A stretch of 64,000 bases of DNA. Source: Brenneria salicis ATCC 15712 = DSM 30166. Lineage in GTDB: Bacteria; Pseudomonadota; Gammaproteobacteria; Enterobacterales; Enterobacteriaceae. Below are positions 1 to 9,759 of the stretch, one piece after another (the first letter of the stretch is position 1; each line of letters starts with the position of its first letter). The DNA lies in assembly GCF_003315515.1 (NCBI RefSeq), contig NZ_QNRY01000001.1:1-64000 (forward strand), given 5' to 3'. The notes beneath the pieces were generated by a model that was not told where the DNA came from, ran no database searches, and saw only the letters and a program-made list of their open reading frames with translations. Both the position numbers and the translations under genes were made by a program.

Positions 1-38
1 CGGCTGGCGATGAGTCGTTTTATTATTGAGTTCGGTGA

Positions 39-224
39 CCGGTTGAACGGTCACATTTAATAGGGTGGCAATTACACAGAATTATTTACAGGGTCATCAA
101 AACCAGTACCCGGCAAATCGCCCGTCAATTACTGCTTAAAGGCATGGACAAAGAAACTGTACAGCAGATCAACGGACTGACCCACAATGAAGTGGCAAAG
201 CTGGCTGAAGATGCCATTAACTAA
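39..224 (+). pseudogene. C-terminal remnant of an Rpn-family recombination-promoting nuclease/putative transposase
   Basis: The frame is open from 39 to the TAA at 222-224 but has no plausible start. Its last 35 or so residues (RQIARQLLLKGMDKETVQQ, then INGLTHNEVAKLAEDAIN) resemble the C-terminal tail of Rpn (PD-(D/E)XK) proteins, in which an IAR-LL--G-D--- segment is followed by a TGL-type helix. No nuclease domain is present, so this is a decayed end. A second short frame stops at 58-60 in the bases before it. The call rests on a short tail, so the family is probable rather than certain. Confidence 0.45.
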
Positions 225-247
225 AGAATAATCAGTGCAACAACTAA

Positions 248-2077
248 TTACAGCTGATCGAGCAGTTGTTTCAGATCCTTACCTTTCTGACTTTGCTGGT
301 TTTTATCCGCCCACTCGTTTAAACGTTTTTTCATTTCGCTTTGCAACCGTTTACGCAACAGTTGATCCACCTGCAACTGATAATTCAGGTTGTTCCAGGG
401 GCCATAGAGCCGCAGAGGAATCGCCGTGTTTTGCAGCACCTTGACTAATTGCTCGTCGCCCTGCCAACCTTGCGTTATCAATACGCCAAGGTTGACATCG
501 CAGGTTTGCGCTGGGAGGTCAAACAGCCCTGCGCCGGTTACGGTTAACAGTTCAGAAATACCGTTCAGATCGCTGATCCGTAGCTTACCTGCATTAAGCT
601 GGGCATTGCCCGTCAACTGTCGCACCTCGGTATAACGTTCATAACGCTCCTGGCCGCGCACATTCACGTTATTACGCGCGACGGCCATCTGCACCATTTG
701 CTGGATATTCAATCCATGCATACGCATGTTGTCAACTTTCAACGTCGCTGCGCCTTGCCATTGCCGGGTAACCGCAGGCAGCGTAAATGCATTGCCGCTA
801 AGCTGGCCATTAAGAGACAAACTCCCGCTTACGGTCTCAGGCAAGTCAAACGCCGCCAGCAAGGGCGATAGCGCGACATTCTTGATATCCGGTTGCAGCG
901 TGATGGCGGGCGTGGCATTGCTATCCATTTTACCGGGCACAGAGAAGTTTCCTTCCCCCAGCTTTCCGTCAAGAGCGGAAATCGTGAGCACCCCCTGCTG
1001 GTTAGTCGCCTGAAGATTAAACTGACTGATGTCAAGCCCACGGTAAACCAGTGAGTCAGCTTGCAGTGACAGGCGCGCATTGAATTCCTGCAAACTATTT
1101 TGCGCATCAGGCGGCGCATCGCTGGAAATCACCGGCTTACCCGCTTTGATCTGAACCGCTGGCGTGCTTTTATCCGCTGTCGCTTTCAGACCGAGCAGCG
1201 CATCCAGATCCAGCTTGTCAGACTTCAGATCCAGAACATAATCGGGGCGTTCTCCCAGCGTGGCGCTGCCGCTTCCCGTTAGCTGGCTTTCATTGGCGCT
1301 CAGCGCCAATTGGCTGACGGTAATTTTTTCAGGATATTGCTGATAGCTGGCCTGCAAACTACCGCTGCCGCTAATTCCGCCTTCAGGAATGTCAGCGCCC
1401 TGAATCTGATAGTCCAGCGAGCGGATAGTAGCGTTGACCTGCTGCGGGAAGTGCTGCATATCCATATCCGCAGACAGAGAAAGCGCCACATCGCGCTGAT
1501 CGCGGTTGATCCGGCTCGACAGAGTAATACTGACCTGACGATTACCATCCTGCTCCATCAGCAAATTGATGTCGCGTACATTGACCTGTTCGCCGTCACT
1601 GCGCTGCAACACCAACAGACTATCCGCGATTTTCAGTTGATCAATGTCGAATCGCCAACCCTGCCCTTCGGTGGGAGCGGGTGATCCCGCAGGCGCAATG
1701 GGCGCGTTACCGGGCTTTCTGGCCTCGCTTTCTGGCGTCAGACGGATAACCGCGCCTTTCAGCATGATCTGTTTAATCGCCAGCTTGTGAGACAGCGGCG
1801 GCCAGAGTTGCACATCCAACCGCATATTTTCCGCGCTGACCATCGGCGCCGTCGAACCGGGCGCGCTTAGCGACATGCCGCCGGACAGAATGCTCAACTG
1901 CGGCCAGACATGCCAGCGCAGATCGCCATCCAATTGCAGGCGATAACCGCTACGCGCCTCGACCTGTTTTATCATATAAGCGCGAAAATCATTGGGATTT
2001 ACCAGCACCACCAACGCTGTCATTCCTGCCACCAACACGACAAGCAGAATTGCCAGTGTCGTCAGAAATCTTCTCAT
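248..2077 (-). CDS. asmA: AsmA family outer membrane assembly/lipid transport protein
   Basis: The 609-residue protein has the length and layout of enterobacterial AsmA. An N-terminal membrane anchor (about residues 4-26) is followed by the NPNDFR segment typical of the family and a long, beta-rich periplasmic region with an AsmA C-terminal domain. Family members are bridge-like proteins thought to carry phospholipid across the periplasm and to affect outer membrane protein assembly. The gene lies 45 bases downstream of dcd on the same strand, the order asmA-dcd-udk known in Enterobacterales. Start is the ATG at 2077, just before the hydrophobic anchor. Confidence 0.95.
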   Translation of the reverse strand: MRRFLTTLAILLVVLVAGMTALVVLVNPNDFRAYMIKQVEARSGYRLQLDGDLRWHVWPQLSILSGGMSLSAPGSTAPMVSAENMRLDVQLWPPLSHKLAIKQIMLKGAVIRLTPESEARKPGNAPIAPAGSPAPTEGQGWRFDIDQLKIADSLLVLQRSDGEQVNVRDINLLMEQDGNRQVSITLSSRINRDQRDVALSLSADMDMQHFPQQVNATIRSLDYQIQGADIPEGGISGSGSLQASYQQYPEKITVSQLALSANESQLTGSGSATLGERPDYVLDLKSDKLDLDALLGLKATADKSTPAVQIKAGKPVISSDAPPDAQNSLQEFNARLSLQADSLVYRGLDISQFNLQATNQQGVLTISALDGKLGEGNFSVPGKMDSNATPAITLQPDIKNVALSPLLAAFDLPETVSGSLSLNGQLSGNAFTLPAVTRQWQGAATLKVDNMRMHGLNIQQMVQMAVARNNVNVRGQERYERYTEVRQLTGNAQLNAGKLRISDLNGISELLTVTGAGLFDLPAQTCDVNLGVLITQGWQGDEQLVKVLQNTAIPLRLYGPWNNLNYQLQVDQLLRKRLQSEMKKRLNEWADKNQQSQKGKDLKQLLDQL

Positions 2078-2122
2078 GCCATCCTCATTGTAATCCGCAT
2101 GGTCAACAGGCCTGCCGGCAAT

Positions 2123-2704
2123 TTAGTCTTTATCAATCCGGCTTGCGACGGCGCCCTGCTGATCTTTATATTTGGCGTCCTGCCGACGATTATAAGGCCG
2201 CGCCGCCGGGCCTGATAACGGTTCGAAACTCAACGCGCCGATCATCATTCCGGGGCGCAACGCCAACGGCAACTTACCTGAATTATAGAACTCCAGAACA
2301 ATTCTTCCTTGCCAACCGGGATCAATTCGATGTGCGGTCACATGAACCATCAGTCCAAGACGCGCCAGCGAGGAGCGACCATCCAGCCATCCCACCAGAT
2401 TATCCGGCAAAGTGACTGACTCAAACGTCACCGCCAGCGCCAGTTCTCCCGGGTGAAGAAAAAACGCTTCGCCTTCCGGTAAATTAATCTCATCGCTCAT
2501 CACCCGATCCAATGCCGCGCCGACCTCATCCTTGGGGCCGCTCAGATCAATATAGGCCGCGGTATGGCCTCTGAATACCCGAAACTGATTTCCCAAACGG
2601 ACATCCACCGTCGCGCCATTAATTCTTTCCGTCGGCGGGCGGGGCGTAATCACCAGCCGGCCATCATCCAACCAGGCTTCAATGTCACGATCACACAGTC
2701 TCAT
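2123..2704 (-). CDS. dcd: dCTP deaminase
   Basis: Dcd deaminates dCTP to dUTP, the main source of dUMP for thymidylate synthesis in enterobacteria. The 193-residue product starts [17 protein letters not shown] and contains the [14 protein letters not shown] segment, which includes the catalytic-site region, and the [18 protein letters not shown] block. An in-frame GTG at 2716 would add four residues. I prefer the ATG at 2704 because a GGAG ribosome site (2711-2714) lies six bases upstream of it and because family members begin MRLCD. It lies 60 bases downstream of udk and is probably cotranscribed. Confidence 0.95.
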   Translation of the reverse strand: MRLCDRDIEAWLDDGRLVITPRPPTERINGATVDVRLGNQFRVFRGHTAAYIDLSGPKDEVGAALDRVMSDEINLPEGEAFFLHPGELALAVTFESVTLPDNLVGWLDGRSSLARLGLMVHVTAHRIDPGWQGRIVLEFYNSGKLPLALRPGMMIGALSFEPLSGPAARPYNRRQDAKYKDQQGAVASRIDKD

Positions 2705-2764
2705 TTTTTTCTCCACTCGACATCGGCATCAGGAAAATTCCCTTAACTTATTCAACACGCCGGT

Positions 2765-3406
2765 TTATTCAACGAACTGGCTTAACTTGGCTTTCAGAAT
2801 ATCGATCGCGATACGGTTTTTGCCGCCGCGCGGAACAATGATATCGGCGTATTGTTTGGATGGTTCGATGAATTGCAAAAACATGGGACGCACCGTTTTC
2901 TGGTACTGCTCCATCACGGAATCCATTGAGCGGCCACGCTCGTTCACATCGCGGCGCATCCGGCGCAACAGACAGATATCCAGCGGGGTATCGACAAAAA
3001 TGGAAAAATTCATCTCACTGCGCAAACGGGCATCCGTCAGCAGCAAAATGCCTTCAAGAATAATGACTTTCTTCGGTTCCAGATGGATGGTTTCCTGCTT
3101 GCGGGTATGTTCAACATAACTATAGAGAGGAAGCTCTATCGCCTGCCCCGCTTTCAGCATTTGCAGATGCGTCAGCAACAGGCTGTGATCCATCGAACTT
3201 GGGTGGTCATAATTGGTTTTTACCCGCTCTTCCATCGTCAGATGACTTTGATCTTTGTAGTAGCTGTCTTCAGGTATCACACCAATATGTTCGTCACCGA
3301 CCTGATCGCGCAACTCGCGGTACAACGTACTGGAAATAAGACTTTTACCGGAAGCCGAAGCCCCCGCAATTCCGATGATGACACATTGGTGAGACTGCTC
3401 AGTCAT
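2765..3406 (-). CDS. udk: Uridine/cytidine kinase
   Basis: Udk phosphorylates uridine and cytidine to UMP and CMP in pyrimidine salvage. The 213-residue protein is full length. It has a Walker A loop [11 protein letters not shown] near residue 14, the HPSSMDH substrate segment near residue 68, and the [13 protein letters not shown] lid region near residue 148. It sits upstream of dcd and asmA on the same strand. Two consecutive enzymes of pyrimidine nucleotide supply (Udk, Dcd) therefore share one transcription unit. Confidence 0.97.
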   Translation of the reverse strand: MTEQSHQCVIIGIAGASASGKSLISSTLYRELRDQVGDEHIGVIPEDSYYKDQSHLTMEERVKTNYDHPSSMDHSLLLTHLQMLKAGQAIELPLYSYVEHTRKQETIHLEPKKVIILEGILLLTDARLRSEMNFSIFVDTPLDICLLRRMRRDVNERGRSMDSVMEQYQKTVRPMFLQFIEPSKQYADIIVPRGGKNRIAIDILKAKLSQFVE

Positions 3407-3593
3407 GGTATTAACGACCTGATTAACAATAATAAAAGAGGGGAAACACGCCAGCAGGCGCTTTGTCGCGCAATTATAGGGAGTTAGCGCGGTTCACGCC
3501 AGCCTTTCACACAGCGGCGGAATTTCGTCGCGCAACGACAATGATCGATTCAGTATGCGCGCTATCCAGTTGGACGGCGAACAAAGAAAAATA

Positions 3594-3642
3594 AAAAAAG
3601 GCAGCGGTGGCGGCGAATTGAATAAATATTCGCCGCGCCGCC
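3594..3642 (-). terminator. Rho-independent terminator of apbC
   Basis: Read on the minus strand just past the apbC stop, a GC-rich hairpin with arms around GGCGGCGCGGCGAAT and its complement is followed by a run of seven T. It ends apbC transcription ahead of udk, so udk is likely to have its own promoter in the roughly 190 bases between. Confidence 0.7.
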
Positions 3643-3662
3643 AACCACCAAAGTATCTGAGG

Positions 3663-4772
3663 CTACACCGCGCGGAAAGAAATCTCGGTGGGGATCACCT
3701 CTCCTTGCCAGTAAAGCTGTGCGGCGACCTGCCCCGCCAGTTCACGGTACAACGACGTGAATTCGCCGTCAGGATGGCTGACTACCGTCGGTTCGCCGCG
3801 ATCCAGATCTTCACGCAACGAGATATGCAGCGGCAGTTGGCCCAGCAAGGCGCACTGATATTTTTCCGCCAGTTTCTGCGCGCCGCCAGTGCCGAAGATC
3901 GGCTCCAGATGACCGCAATGACTACAGATGTGGACGCTCATATTCTCGACGATACCCAAAACCGGCACGCTGACTTTTTCAAACATCGCAATGCCTTTCA
4001 TCGCATCCATCAGGGCGATATCCTGCGGCGTGGTCACCACCACGGCGCCGGTCACCGGAATATTCTGCGCCAGCGTCAACTGAATGTCGCCGGTTCCCGG
4101 CGGCATATCCAGCACCAGATAATCCAGTTCCGGCCAGAGCGTATCCTGCAACAGTTGCAGTAACGCTTTGCTGGCCATCGGCCCGCGCCACACCATGGCA
4201 TTGTCATCCGTCACCAGATACCCAATCGAGTTGGTTGCCAGACCGTGCGCCATAATCGGCGCCATATGCTGACCATCCGGCGACGTTGGGCGCTCACTCG
4301 CCGCCCCCAGCATGGTGGGGATCGAAGGCCCGTAAATATCGGCATCCAGAATACCGACATTGGCGCCTTCCGCGGCCAGCGCCAGCGCCATATTGACCGC
4401 CGTGCTGGATTTGCCGACGCCGCCCTTGCCGGAGCTAACCGCAATAATGTTCTTCACGCCTTTCACGCCAGCCTGATCATTCACCCGGCGCAGGGTGGCG
4501 ATATTGTGCGTCAGACGCCACTCGATGGCTTTCGCCCCGGACAGACTGATCAGTTCAGCGCTGACCGTTTCTTTTAATGCTTCCAATCCGCTAAGCCAGG
4601 CAAACGGCATGGTCAATTCGATATGCAACACCCCGTCCAGCAGCGCGCAATGTTGCAAGGCATTCAGGGTGGTCAGATTATTTTTCAGTGTCGAGTGCTG
4701 AAAAGTTGAGAGAACCCCGCTGACCATGACACGCAATGCTTCAGGACGTTGTTCGGGGAGTGTTGAGTTCAT
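3663..4772 (-). CDS. apbC: Iron-sulfur cluster carrier ATPase ApbC (Mrp)
   Basis: ApbC/Mrp is a cytoplasmic P-loop ATPase that binds and transfers [4Fe-4S] clusters. The 369-residue protein has an N-terminal DUF59/MIP18-like part (residues about 1-90) and then the deviant Walker A GKGGVGKSS (about 115-123). It also has a DMPPGTGD switch and the CSHCGH motif near residue 284, whose two cysteines hold the cluster. It is divergent from metG, with about 220 bases between them. This head-to-head pairing is the usual enterobacterial arrangement. Confidence 0.96.
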   Translation of the reverse strand: MNSTLPEQRPEALRVMVSGVLSTFQHSTLKNNLTTLNALQHCALLDGVLHIELTMPFAWLSGLEALKETVSAELISLSGAKAIEWRLTHNIATLRRVNDQAGVKGVKNIIAVSSGKGGVGKSSTAVNMALALAAEGANVGILDADIYGPSIPTMLGAASERPTSPDGQHMAPIMAHGLATNSIGYLVTDDNAMVWRGPMASKALLQLLQDTLWPELDYLVLDMPPGTGDIQLTLAQNIPVTGAVVVTTPQDIALMDAMKGIAMFEKVSVPVLGIVENMSVHICSHCGHLEPIFGTGGAQKLAEKYQCALLGQLPLHISLREDLDRGEPTVVSHPDGEFTSLYRELAGQVAAQLYWQGEVIPTEISFRAV

Positions 4773-4995
4773 TCCGGCTCCTTGAAATTCTGATTATTAA
4801 CCGATAAAAACCGTTACAGCATACCAGAAGGCGGGCTGACTGGCGTCCTTGATGGCGAAAAACCCGAATGACGATATTCAATCACCGCACGGAGTGATTC
4901 GCCCGGAATGGTTTTCGTCAAGGCAGCGGTTTACGCCGCAAGCCGCTATCGGTTAACATCGTTTTCCCTCTATCACAAAAGAAAGCAAGTTCCTC

Positions 4996-7023
4996 ATGAC
5001 TCAAGTCGCAAAGAAAATATTGGTAACGTGCGCGCTGCCTTACGCTAATGGTTCGATTCACCTCGGTCATATGCTTGAACACATTCAGGCGGATATCTGG
5101 GTTCGTTACCAGCGAATGCGCGGCAACCAGGTTCATTTTATCTGTGCGGACGATGCCCACGGCACGCCGATCATGCTGAAAGCTCAGCAGATGGGGATCG
5201 CGCCGGAAGAAATGATCGCGGCGATGAGTCAGGAACATCAGCAGGACTTCGCCGGTTTCAACATCAGCTATGACAATTATCACTCCACGCACAGTGAAGA
5301 GAACCGCGAGTTATCCGCGCTGATTTACGGTCGTCTGAAAGAGAACGGTTTTATTAAAAACCGCACCATCTCTCAGCTTTACGATCCGGAAAAAGGCATG
5401 TTCCTGCCAGACCGCTTTGTGAAAGGCACCTGCCCGAAATGTAAAGCGGCCGATCAATATGGCGATAACTGCGAAGTCTGTGGCGCCACCTATAGCCCGA
5501 CGGAACTGATCGACCCCAAATCCGCGGTGTCCGGCGCCACGCCGGTGATGCGCGAATCCGAGCACTTGTTCTTTGATTTGCCGGCCTTCAGCGAGATGCT
5601 GCAAGCCTGGACACGTTCAGGCGCGTTGCAGGAACAGGTGGCCAACAAAATGCAGGAGTGGTTTGACGCCGGTCTGCAGCAGTGGGACATCACTCGCGAT
5701 GCGCCTTATTTCGGTTTCGAAGTGCCTGACGCGCCGGGCAAATATTTCTACGTCTGGCTGGATGCGCCAATCGGCTACATGGGTTCATTCAAAAACTTGT
5801 GCGACAAACGTGGCGATCTGAATTTTGATGAATTCTGGCACAAGGATTCCACAACCGATCTGTACCATTTCATCGGTAAGGATATCGTCTATTTCCACAG
5901 CCTGTTCTGGCCGGCCATGCTGGAAGGCAGCGGTTTCCGTAAACCCACCAACCTGTTTGTACACGGTTATGTGACGGTTAACGGCGCCAAGATGTCCAAG
6001 TCACGCGGCACCTTCATCAAAGCCGGAACTTATCTGCAACATCTGGACGCGGACTGCCTGCGCTATTACTACGCGGCGAAACTTTCTTCGCGCATTGATG
6101 ACATCGACCTCAATCTGGAAGATTTCGTTCAACGGGTGAATGCCGATATCGTTAATAAACTGGTCAATCTTGCCTCACGGAATGCTGGCTTCATCAGCAA
6201 GCGTTTTGACGGCAAGCTGGCCGATAAGCTGGCTGACGCCGCGTTGTACCAGACATTTACCGATGCGGCAAAAAACATTGCCGACGCTTACGGCAATCGC
6301 GAATCCGGCAGGGCTATCCGTGAAATTATGGCGCTCGCGGATTTGGCAAACCGTTACGTTGATGAGCAGGCGCCGTGGGTGGTGGCCAGGGAAGAAGGCC
6401 GCGACGCCGATCTACAGGCGATCTGTTCTATGGGCATCAACCTGTTCCGGGTGCTGATGACCTACCTGAAACCGGTATTACCGGCGCTGGCGCAGCGCGC
6501 GGAAGCGTTCTTGAATCAGGAACTGCGTTGGGATGAGATCGACGCGCCGTTGCTCGGCCATCAGGTCAATACCTTTAAGGCGCTTTTCAACCGCATCGAT
6601 CTGGATAAAGTCAATGCCATGGTTAATGCGTCCAAAGAAGATATGGCCCAAACCCAAGCCGCTTCCGGCCCACTGGCGGATAACCCGATACAAGAGACGA
6701 TCAAGTTTGATGACTTTGACAAAGTGGACATGCGTATCGCGTTGATCAAGCAAGCGGAACAGGTCGAGGGCTCGGATAAGTTGCTGCGCCTGACGTTGGA
6801 TCTGGGAGGAGAAACACGGCAGGTCTTCTCCGGTATTCGTGCGGCCTACCCTGATCCCAGCCAACTGGTTGGTCGCCTGACGGTGATGGTCGCCAACCTT
6901 GCGCCGCGCAAAATGCGCTTTGGCATGTCGGAAGGCATGGTGATGGCCGCCGGTCCGGGCGGTAAGGATATTTTCCTGCTGAGTCCGGATAGCGGCGCTC
7001 AGTCAGGCATGCAAGTCAAATAA
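4996..7023 (+). CDS. metG: Methionyl-tRNA synthetase
   Basis: MetG charges initiator and elongator tRNA-Met. The 675-residue protein has the HIGH-type signature HLGH near residue 23, a zinc knuckle with CPKC and CEVC pairs near residues 146-162, and the KMSKS loop near residue 333. From about residue 573 it carries the C-terminal OB-fold tRNA-binding domain used for dimerisation. The length matches the E. coli enzyme. Start is the ATG at 4996 of [19 protein letters not shown]. Confidence 0.98.
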   Translation: MTQVAKKILVTCALPYANGSIHLGHMLEHIQADIWVRYQRMRGNQVHFICADDAHGTPIMLKAQQMGIAPEEMIAAMSQEHQQDFAGFNISYDNYHSTHSEENRELSALIYGRLKENGFIKNRTISQLYDPEKGMFLPDRFVKGTCPKCKAADQYGDNCEVCGATYSPTELIDPKSAVSGATPVMRESEHLFFDLPAFSEMLQAWTRSGALQEQVANKMQEWFDAGLQQWDITRDAPYFGFEVPDAPGKYFYVWLDAPIGYMGSFKNLCDKRGDLNFDEFWHKDSTTDLYHFIGKDIVYFHSLFWPAMLEGSGFRKPTNLFVHGYVTVNGAKMSKSRGTFIKAGTYLQHLDADCLRYYYAAKLSSRIDDIDLNLEDFVQRVNADIVNKLVNLASRNAGFISKRFDGKLADKLADAALYQTFTDAAKNIADAYGNRESGRAIREIMALADLANRYVDEQAPWVVAREEGRDADLQAICSMGINLFRVLMTYLKPVLPALAQRAEAFLNQELRWDEIDAPLLGHQVNTFKALFNRIDLDKVNAMVNASKEDMAQTQAASGPLADNPIQETIKFDDFDKVDMRIALIKQAEQVEGSDKLLRLTLDLGGETRQVFSGIRAAYPDPSQLVGRLTVMVANLAPRKMRFGMSEGMVMAAGPGGKDIFLLSPDSGAQSGMQVK

Positions 7024-7038
7024 TTTCCTTCTCCACTC

Positions 7039-7060
7039 AGGCCGAACCGTGGTTCGGCCT
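7039..7060 (+). terminator. Hairpin downstream of metG, probable terminator
   Basis: A perfect inverted repeat (AGGCCGAACC, 2-base loop, GGTTCGGCCT) begins 15 bases after the metG stop. The T tract that follows is weak (GCTATTTC), so termination strength is uncertain. Confidence 0.6.
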
Positions 7061-7269
7061 GCTATTTCGGCGTGTCGATTGTCATCGACCTGCTCCAGAC
7101 GTTTATCATCTGCCGTTGTTTTCCGCTCTGTCCGCGTGGTGAACGCGGGTATTTTTCCAGCTTCACCACCTCCCCTGCAAACCAAACGTTATAACTTAAA
7201 CCCAAAAGTCATAATGTCCCCCATTCCGCCATGCGCGCTTAGCCGTTAGGATGGATTATCATTTTTAAA

Positions 7270-7299
7270 TAGACATCCAGACATAAAGACAGCTATAAA
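7270..7299 (+). promoter_or_regulatory. Candidate promoter overlapped by three tandem MetJ-like boxes
   Basis: Three adjacent 8-mers, AGACATCC (7271-7278), AGACATAA (7279-7286) and AGACAGCT (7287-7294), are in exact 8-base register. They match the MetJ box AGACGTCT at 6, 5 and 6 of 8 positions. They overlap a plausible sigma-70 promoter, with -35 TAGACA at 7270-7275, an 18-base spacer and -10 TATAAA at 7294-7299. The tandem 8-base arrangement is characteristic of methionine-repressor operators. No binding has been shown. The rest of the 7061-7372 gap shows nothing else I can name. Confidence 0.45.
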
Positions 7300-7372
7300 G
7301 TCGTCAGCACGAACAGCACAGTATTCAATTCTTCGAAATATCATCTTTTTTTGAACATCATGGAGCAAATAA

Positions 7373-8449
7373 ATGAAAAAATTCACCCCCGCGCTGCTCG
7401 CGCTGAGCCTGGTTGCCGCCTTGCCGGTCTTCGCCAATCAGAGCGCCGCCATCGCACCGATTCCAACCGCGCTGGCGCAGCACGATGGGCCGGTGCGTAT
7501 CGCGGTCATTCGTAATCTGGGCTCTGACGACAACACCACACAGTTTGTCTCCGGGGTGATTGAAGAAGGCAAAAAACTAGGCTTTAAAGTCAGTACGTTT
7601 CTGAGTAATGGCGACGACGCGCGTTTTCAGGATTTCGTTAATCAGGCCATCAGCCAGAAATATGATGGCATCATTCTTTCGCAGGGGCGCGATCCCTACT
7701 CCACCGATCTGCTTAAACGTATCGTCGCCAGCGGCATTGCGGTGTCGGTATTTGATACCGCCGTCAATGGCGATATTCCCGGCGTAACCGTCACCCAGCA
7801 AGATGACGCCTCGCTGACCAATGAATCGTTCGGTCAACTGGTGAAAGACTTCAACGGTCAAGCCAATATCATCAAACTGTGGGTCGCCGGTTTCCCGCCG
7901 ATGGAACGCCGTCAGGCCGCCTATCAGCAAATCCTGAAAGCCAACCCCGGCATCAAGGAGTTGGAATCCATCGGCGCGGTGTCTTCCGATGTTCAGGGCG
8001 ATACCGCCAATAAAGTGGGCGCGGTGCTGGCCAAGTATCCGAAAGGGAAAATCGACGCCATCTGGGGTTCATGGGACGCATTCAGTCAAGGTGCTTACAA
8101 GGCGCTGAAAGAAAATGGCCGTACCGAGGTCAAACTCTACAGCATCGATATTTCCAATCAGGATCTGCAACTGATTCGGGAAGCCAATAGCCCGTGGAAA
8201 GTCAGCGTGGCGGTAGACCCCAAGCTGATCGGTAAAGTCAACCTGCGTTTAGTCGCGAACAAAATTGCCGGCGAGCCGACGCCCGCGACTTACGAGTTCC
8301 GGGCCGCCGCCATTCCGCAAGCCTTGTTAGCCAGTCAGCCTGGCCCGGTGAACGTTGCCGGACTAAGCAAAATCATTCCTGGCTGGGGCCAGACAGATGA
8401 CTTCATCGCGCCCTGGTTTGCTACACTGGCAGCGAAACAGGTTAAATAA
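7373..8449 (+). CDS. Periplasmic sugar-binding protein (RbsB/TorT-like), orphan
   Basis: The 358-residue protein has a clear signal peptide (MKKFTPALLALSLVAALPVFA, cleavage near residue 21). It then has a periplasmic-binding-protein type 1 fold: RIAVIRNLGSDDNTTQFVSGV near the start, YDGIILSQGRDP near residue 99 and the inter-lobe GSWDAFSQGAYKAL near residue 232. Such proteins capture sugars or small ligands for ABC importers or for sensors. No permease or ATPase gene lies nearby, so it either serves a distant transporter or signals. The ribosome site GGAGC lies upstream of the ATG. The following gene starts 13 bases after its stop, so the two probably form one operon. Ligand unknown. Confidence 0.8.
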   Translation: MKKFTPALLALSLVAALPVFANQSAAIAPIPTALAQHDGPVRIAVIRNLGSDDNTTQFVSGVIEEGKKLGFKVSTFLSNGDDARFQDFVNQAISQKYDGIILSQGRDPYSTDLLKRIVASGIAVSVFDTAVNGDIPGVTVTQQDDASLTNESFGQLVKDFNGQANIIKLWVAGFPPMERRQAAYQQILKANPGIKELESIGAVSSDVQGDTANKVGAVLAKYPKGKIDAIWGSWDAFSQGAYKALKENGRTEVKLYSIDISNQDLQLIREANSPWKVSVAVDPKLIGKVNLRLVANKIAGEPTPATYEFRAAAIPQALLASQPGPVNVAGLSKIIPGWGQTDDFIAPWFATLAAKQVK

Positions 8450-8462
8450 TAGGAGTTAATTT

Positions 8463-9713
8463 ATGGCGTCAAGTTCCCTGCCCACCCCTGATTACAGCCG
8501 CAATATGCGGCTGATTGGACACAGCGATCAAGGCGGCAGACCCGATGGCGTACAGGTGATGGTTCACCGTGGTTATGCGTATATCGGGCATATGGTTTCA
8601 CAAGGTGTATCGATTGTTGACGTGCGCGATGCCAAAAACCCGAAACCCGCCGGGTTTATCGCCGCGCCGCCCGGAACCTGGAGCATACATTTGCAAACGC
8701 ACGACGACCTGCTGTTGGTCGTCAATGCCAGAGACTTGTTTGCCGATGCCAGCTTTGCCGAAGAAAAAGTGTATTACACCCGCTCTGTCGCGGAAACGGT
8801 GAGCACCCAAGCGCAGAACAGAAGCTGGAGCGCCGGGCTGCGTATTTTTGATATTTCCATACCGGACAAAACGCGTGAAATCAGTTTCCTGTCGCTGGAC
8901 GGCATCGGTATTCACCGCATCTGGTATGTCGGTGGCCGCTGGGCCTATGTTTCCGCGCTACTGGACGGCTACAGCGATTATATTTTCCTGACCATTGATC
9001 TGGCTGACCCGCAACATCCGCAAGTTGCCGGACGCTATTGGCTACCCGGCATGCATACCGCCGGCGGGGAAAAAGCCAACTGGCCGGAAGGAAAACGCTA
9101 CGCGCTGCACCATGCCATCATTAACGGCGATACCGCCTACGGTAGCTGGCGTGACGGCGGGCTGACGCTGTTGGATGTCAGCGATCGCAGCCAGCCCCGG
9201 CTCATCAGTCACCGTAACTGGAGCCCGCCTTTTGGCGGCGGAACCCATACCGCGCTGCCGCTCCCTGACCGGGATTTGCTGATCGTGCTCGATGAGGCTG
9301 TATTGGATAATCAGGAAGATGGGGAAAAATTGATTTGGGTATTCGATATTCGTGAACCGCGGACCCCGGTCAGTATTTCGACGTTCCCGCAGCCTGATGA
9401 AATCGATTATGTGCAGAAAGGCGCGCATTTCGGCCCGCACAATCTGCATGAGAACCGTCCCGGCAGCTTTATCAGTTCATCACTGATTTTCGCCACCTAC
9501 CAGAACGCCGGCGTCCGGGTTTACGACATCAGCAATCCTTATCAGCCGAAAGAGACTGGTGCGCTGGTGCCTGCCGCGCCGCAAAAAATGGTGGACAAGC
9601 GCCCCGGCAGACCGCGGATTATTCAGTCCTGCGATGTTTTTGTCGATGCGCAAGGTATTATCTACAGCACCGATTACAACGCGGGCCTGTCGATCATTGA
9701 GTATCGCGGTTAA
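8463..9713 (+). CDS. LVIVD-repeat beta-propeller protein
   Basis: The 416-residue protein carries at least seven LVIVD-type repeat units: VSIVDVRDAKNPK, LRIFDISIPDK, FLTIDLADPQHPQ, LTLLDVSDRSQPR, IWVFDIREPRTP, VRVYDISNPYQPK and LSIIEY. This fits a seven-bladed propeller. It has no signal peptide or membrane segment, so it appears cytoplasmic, although its operon partner is periplasmic. Conserved histidines (HHAIINGD, GAHFGPHNLHE) could bind metal or ligand. The ribosome site AGGAG is eight bases before the ATG. Its reaction is unknown; the fold is seen and the function is not. Confidence 0.75.
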   Translation: MASSSLPTPDYSRNMRLIGHSDQGGRPDGVQVMVHRGYAYIGHMVSQGVSIVDVRDAKNPKPAGFIAAPPGTWSIHLQTHDDLLLVVNARDLFADASFAEEKVYYTRSVAETVSTQAQNRSWSAGLRIFDISIPDKTREISFLSLDGIGIHRIWYVGGRWAYVSALLDGYSDYIFLTIDLADPQHPQVAGRYWLPGMHTAGGEKANWPEGKRYALHHAIINGDTAYGSWRDGGLTLLDVSDRSQPRLISHRNWSPPFGGGTHTALPLPDRDLLIVLDEAVLDNQEDGEKLIWVFDIREPRTPVSISTFPQPDEIDYVQKGAHFGPHNLHENRPGSFISSSLIFATYQNAGVRVYDISNPYQPKETGALVPAAPQKMVDKRPGRPRIIQSCDVFVDAQGIIYSTDYNAGLSIIEYRG

Positions 9714-9723
9714 AACACACCTT

Positions 9724-9748
9724 CAGCCCCACACGCGCGGCGGGGCTG
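9724..9748. terminator. Hairpin between convergent genes
   Basis: CAGCCCC and GGGGCTG flank an 11-base loop between the propeller gene and pgl, which converge. There is no T tract on either side, so it may be a weak bidirectional terminator or only a barrier to exonucleases. Confidence 0.4.
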
Positions 9749-9759
9749 GAACCGACCGC

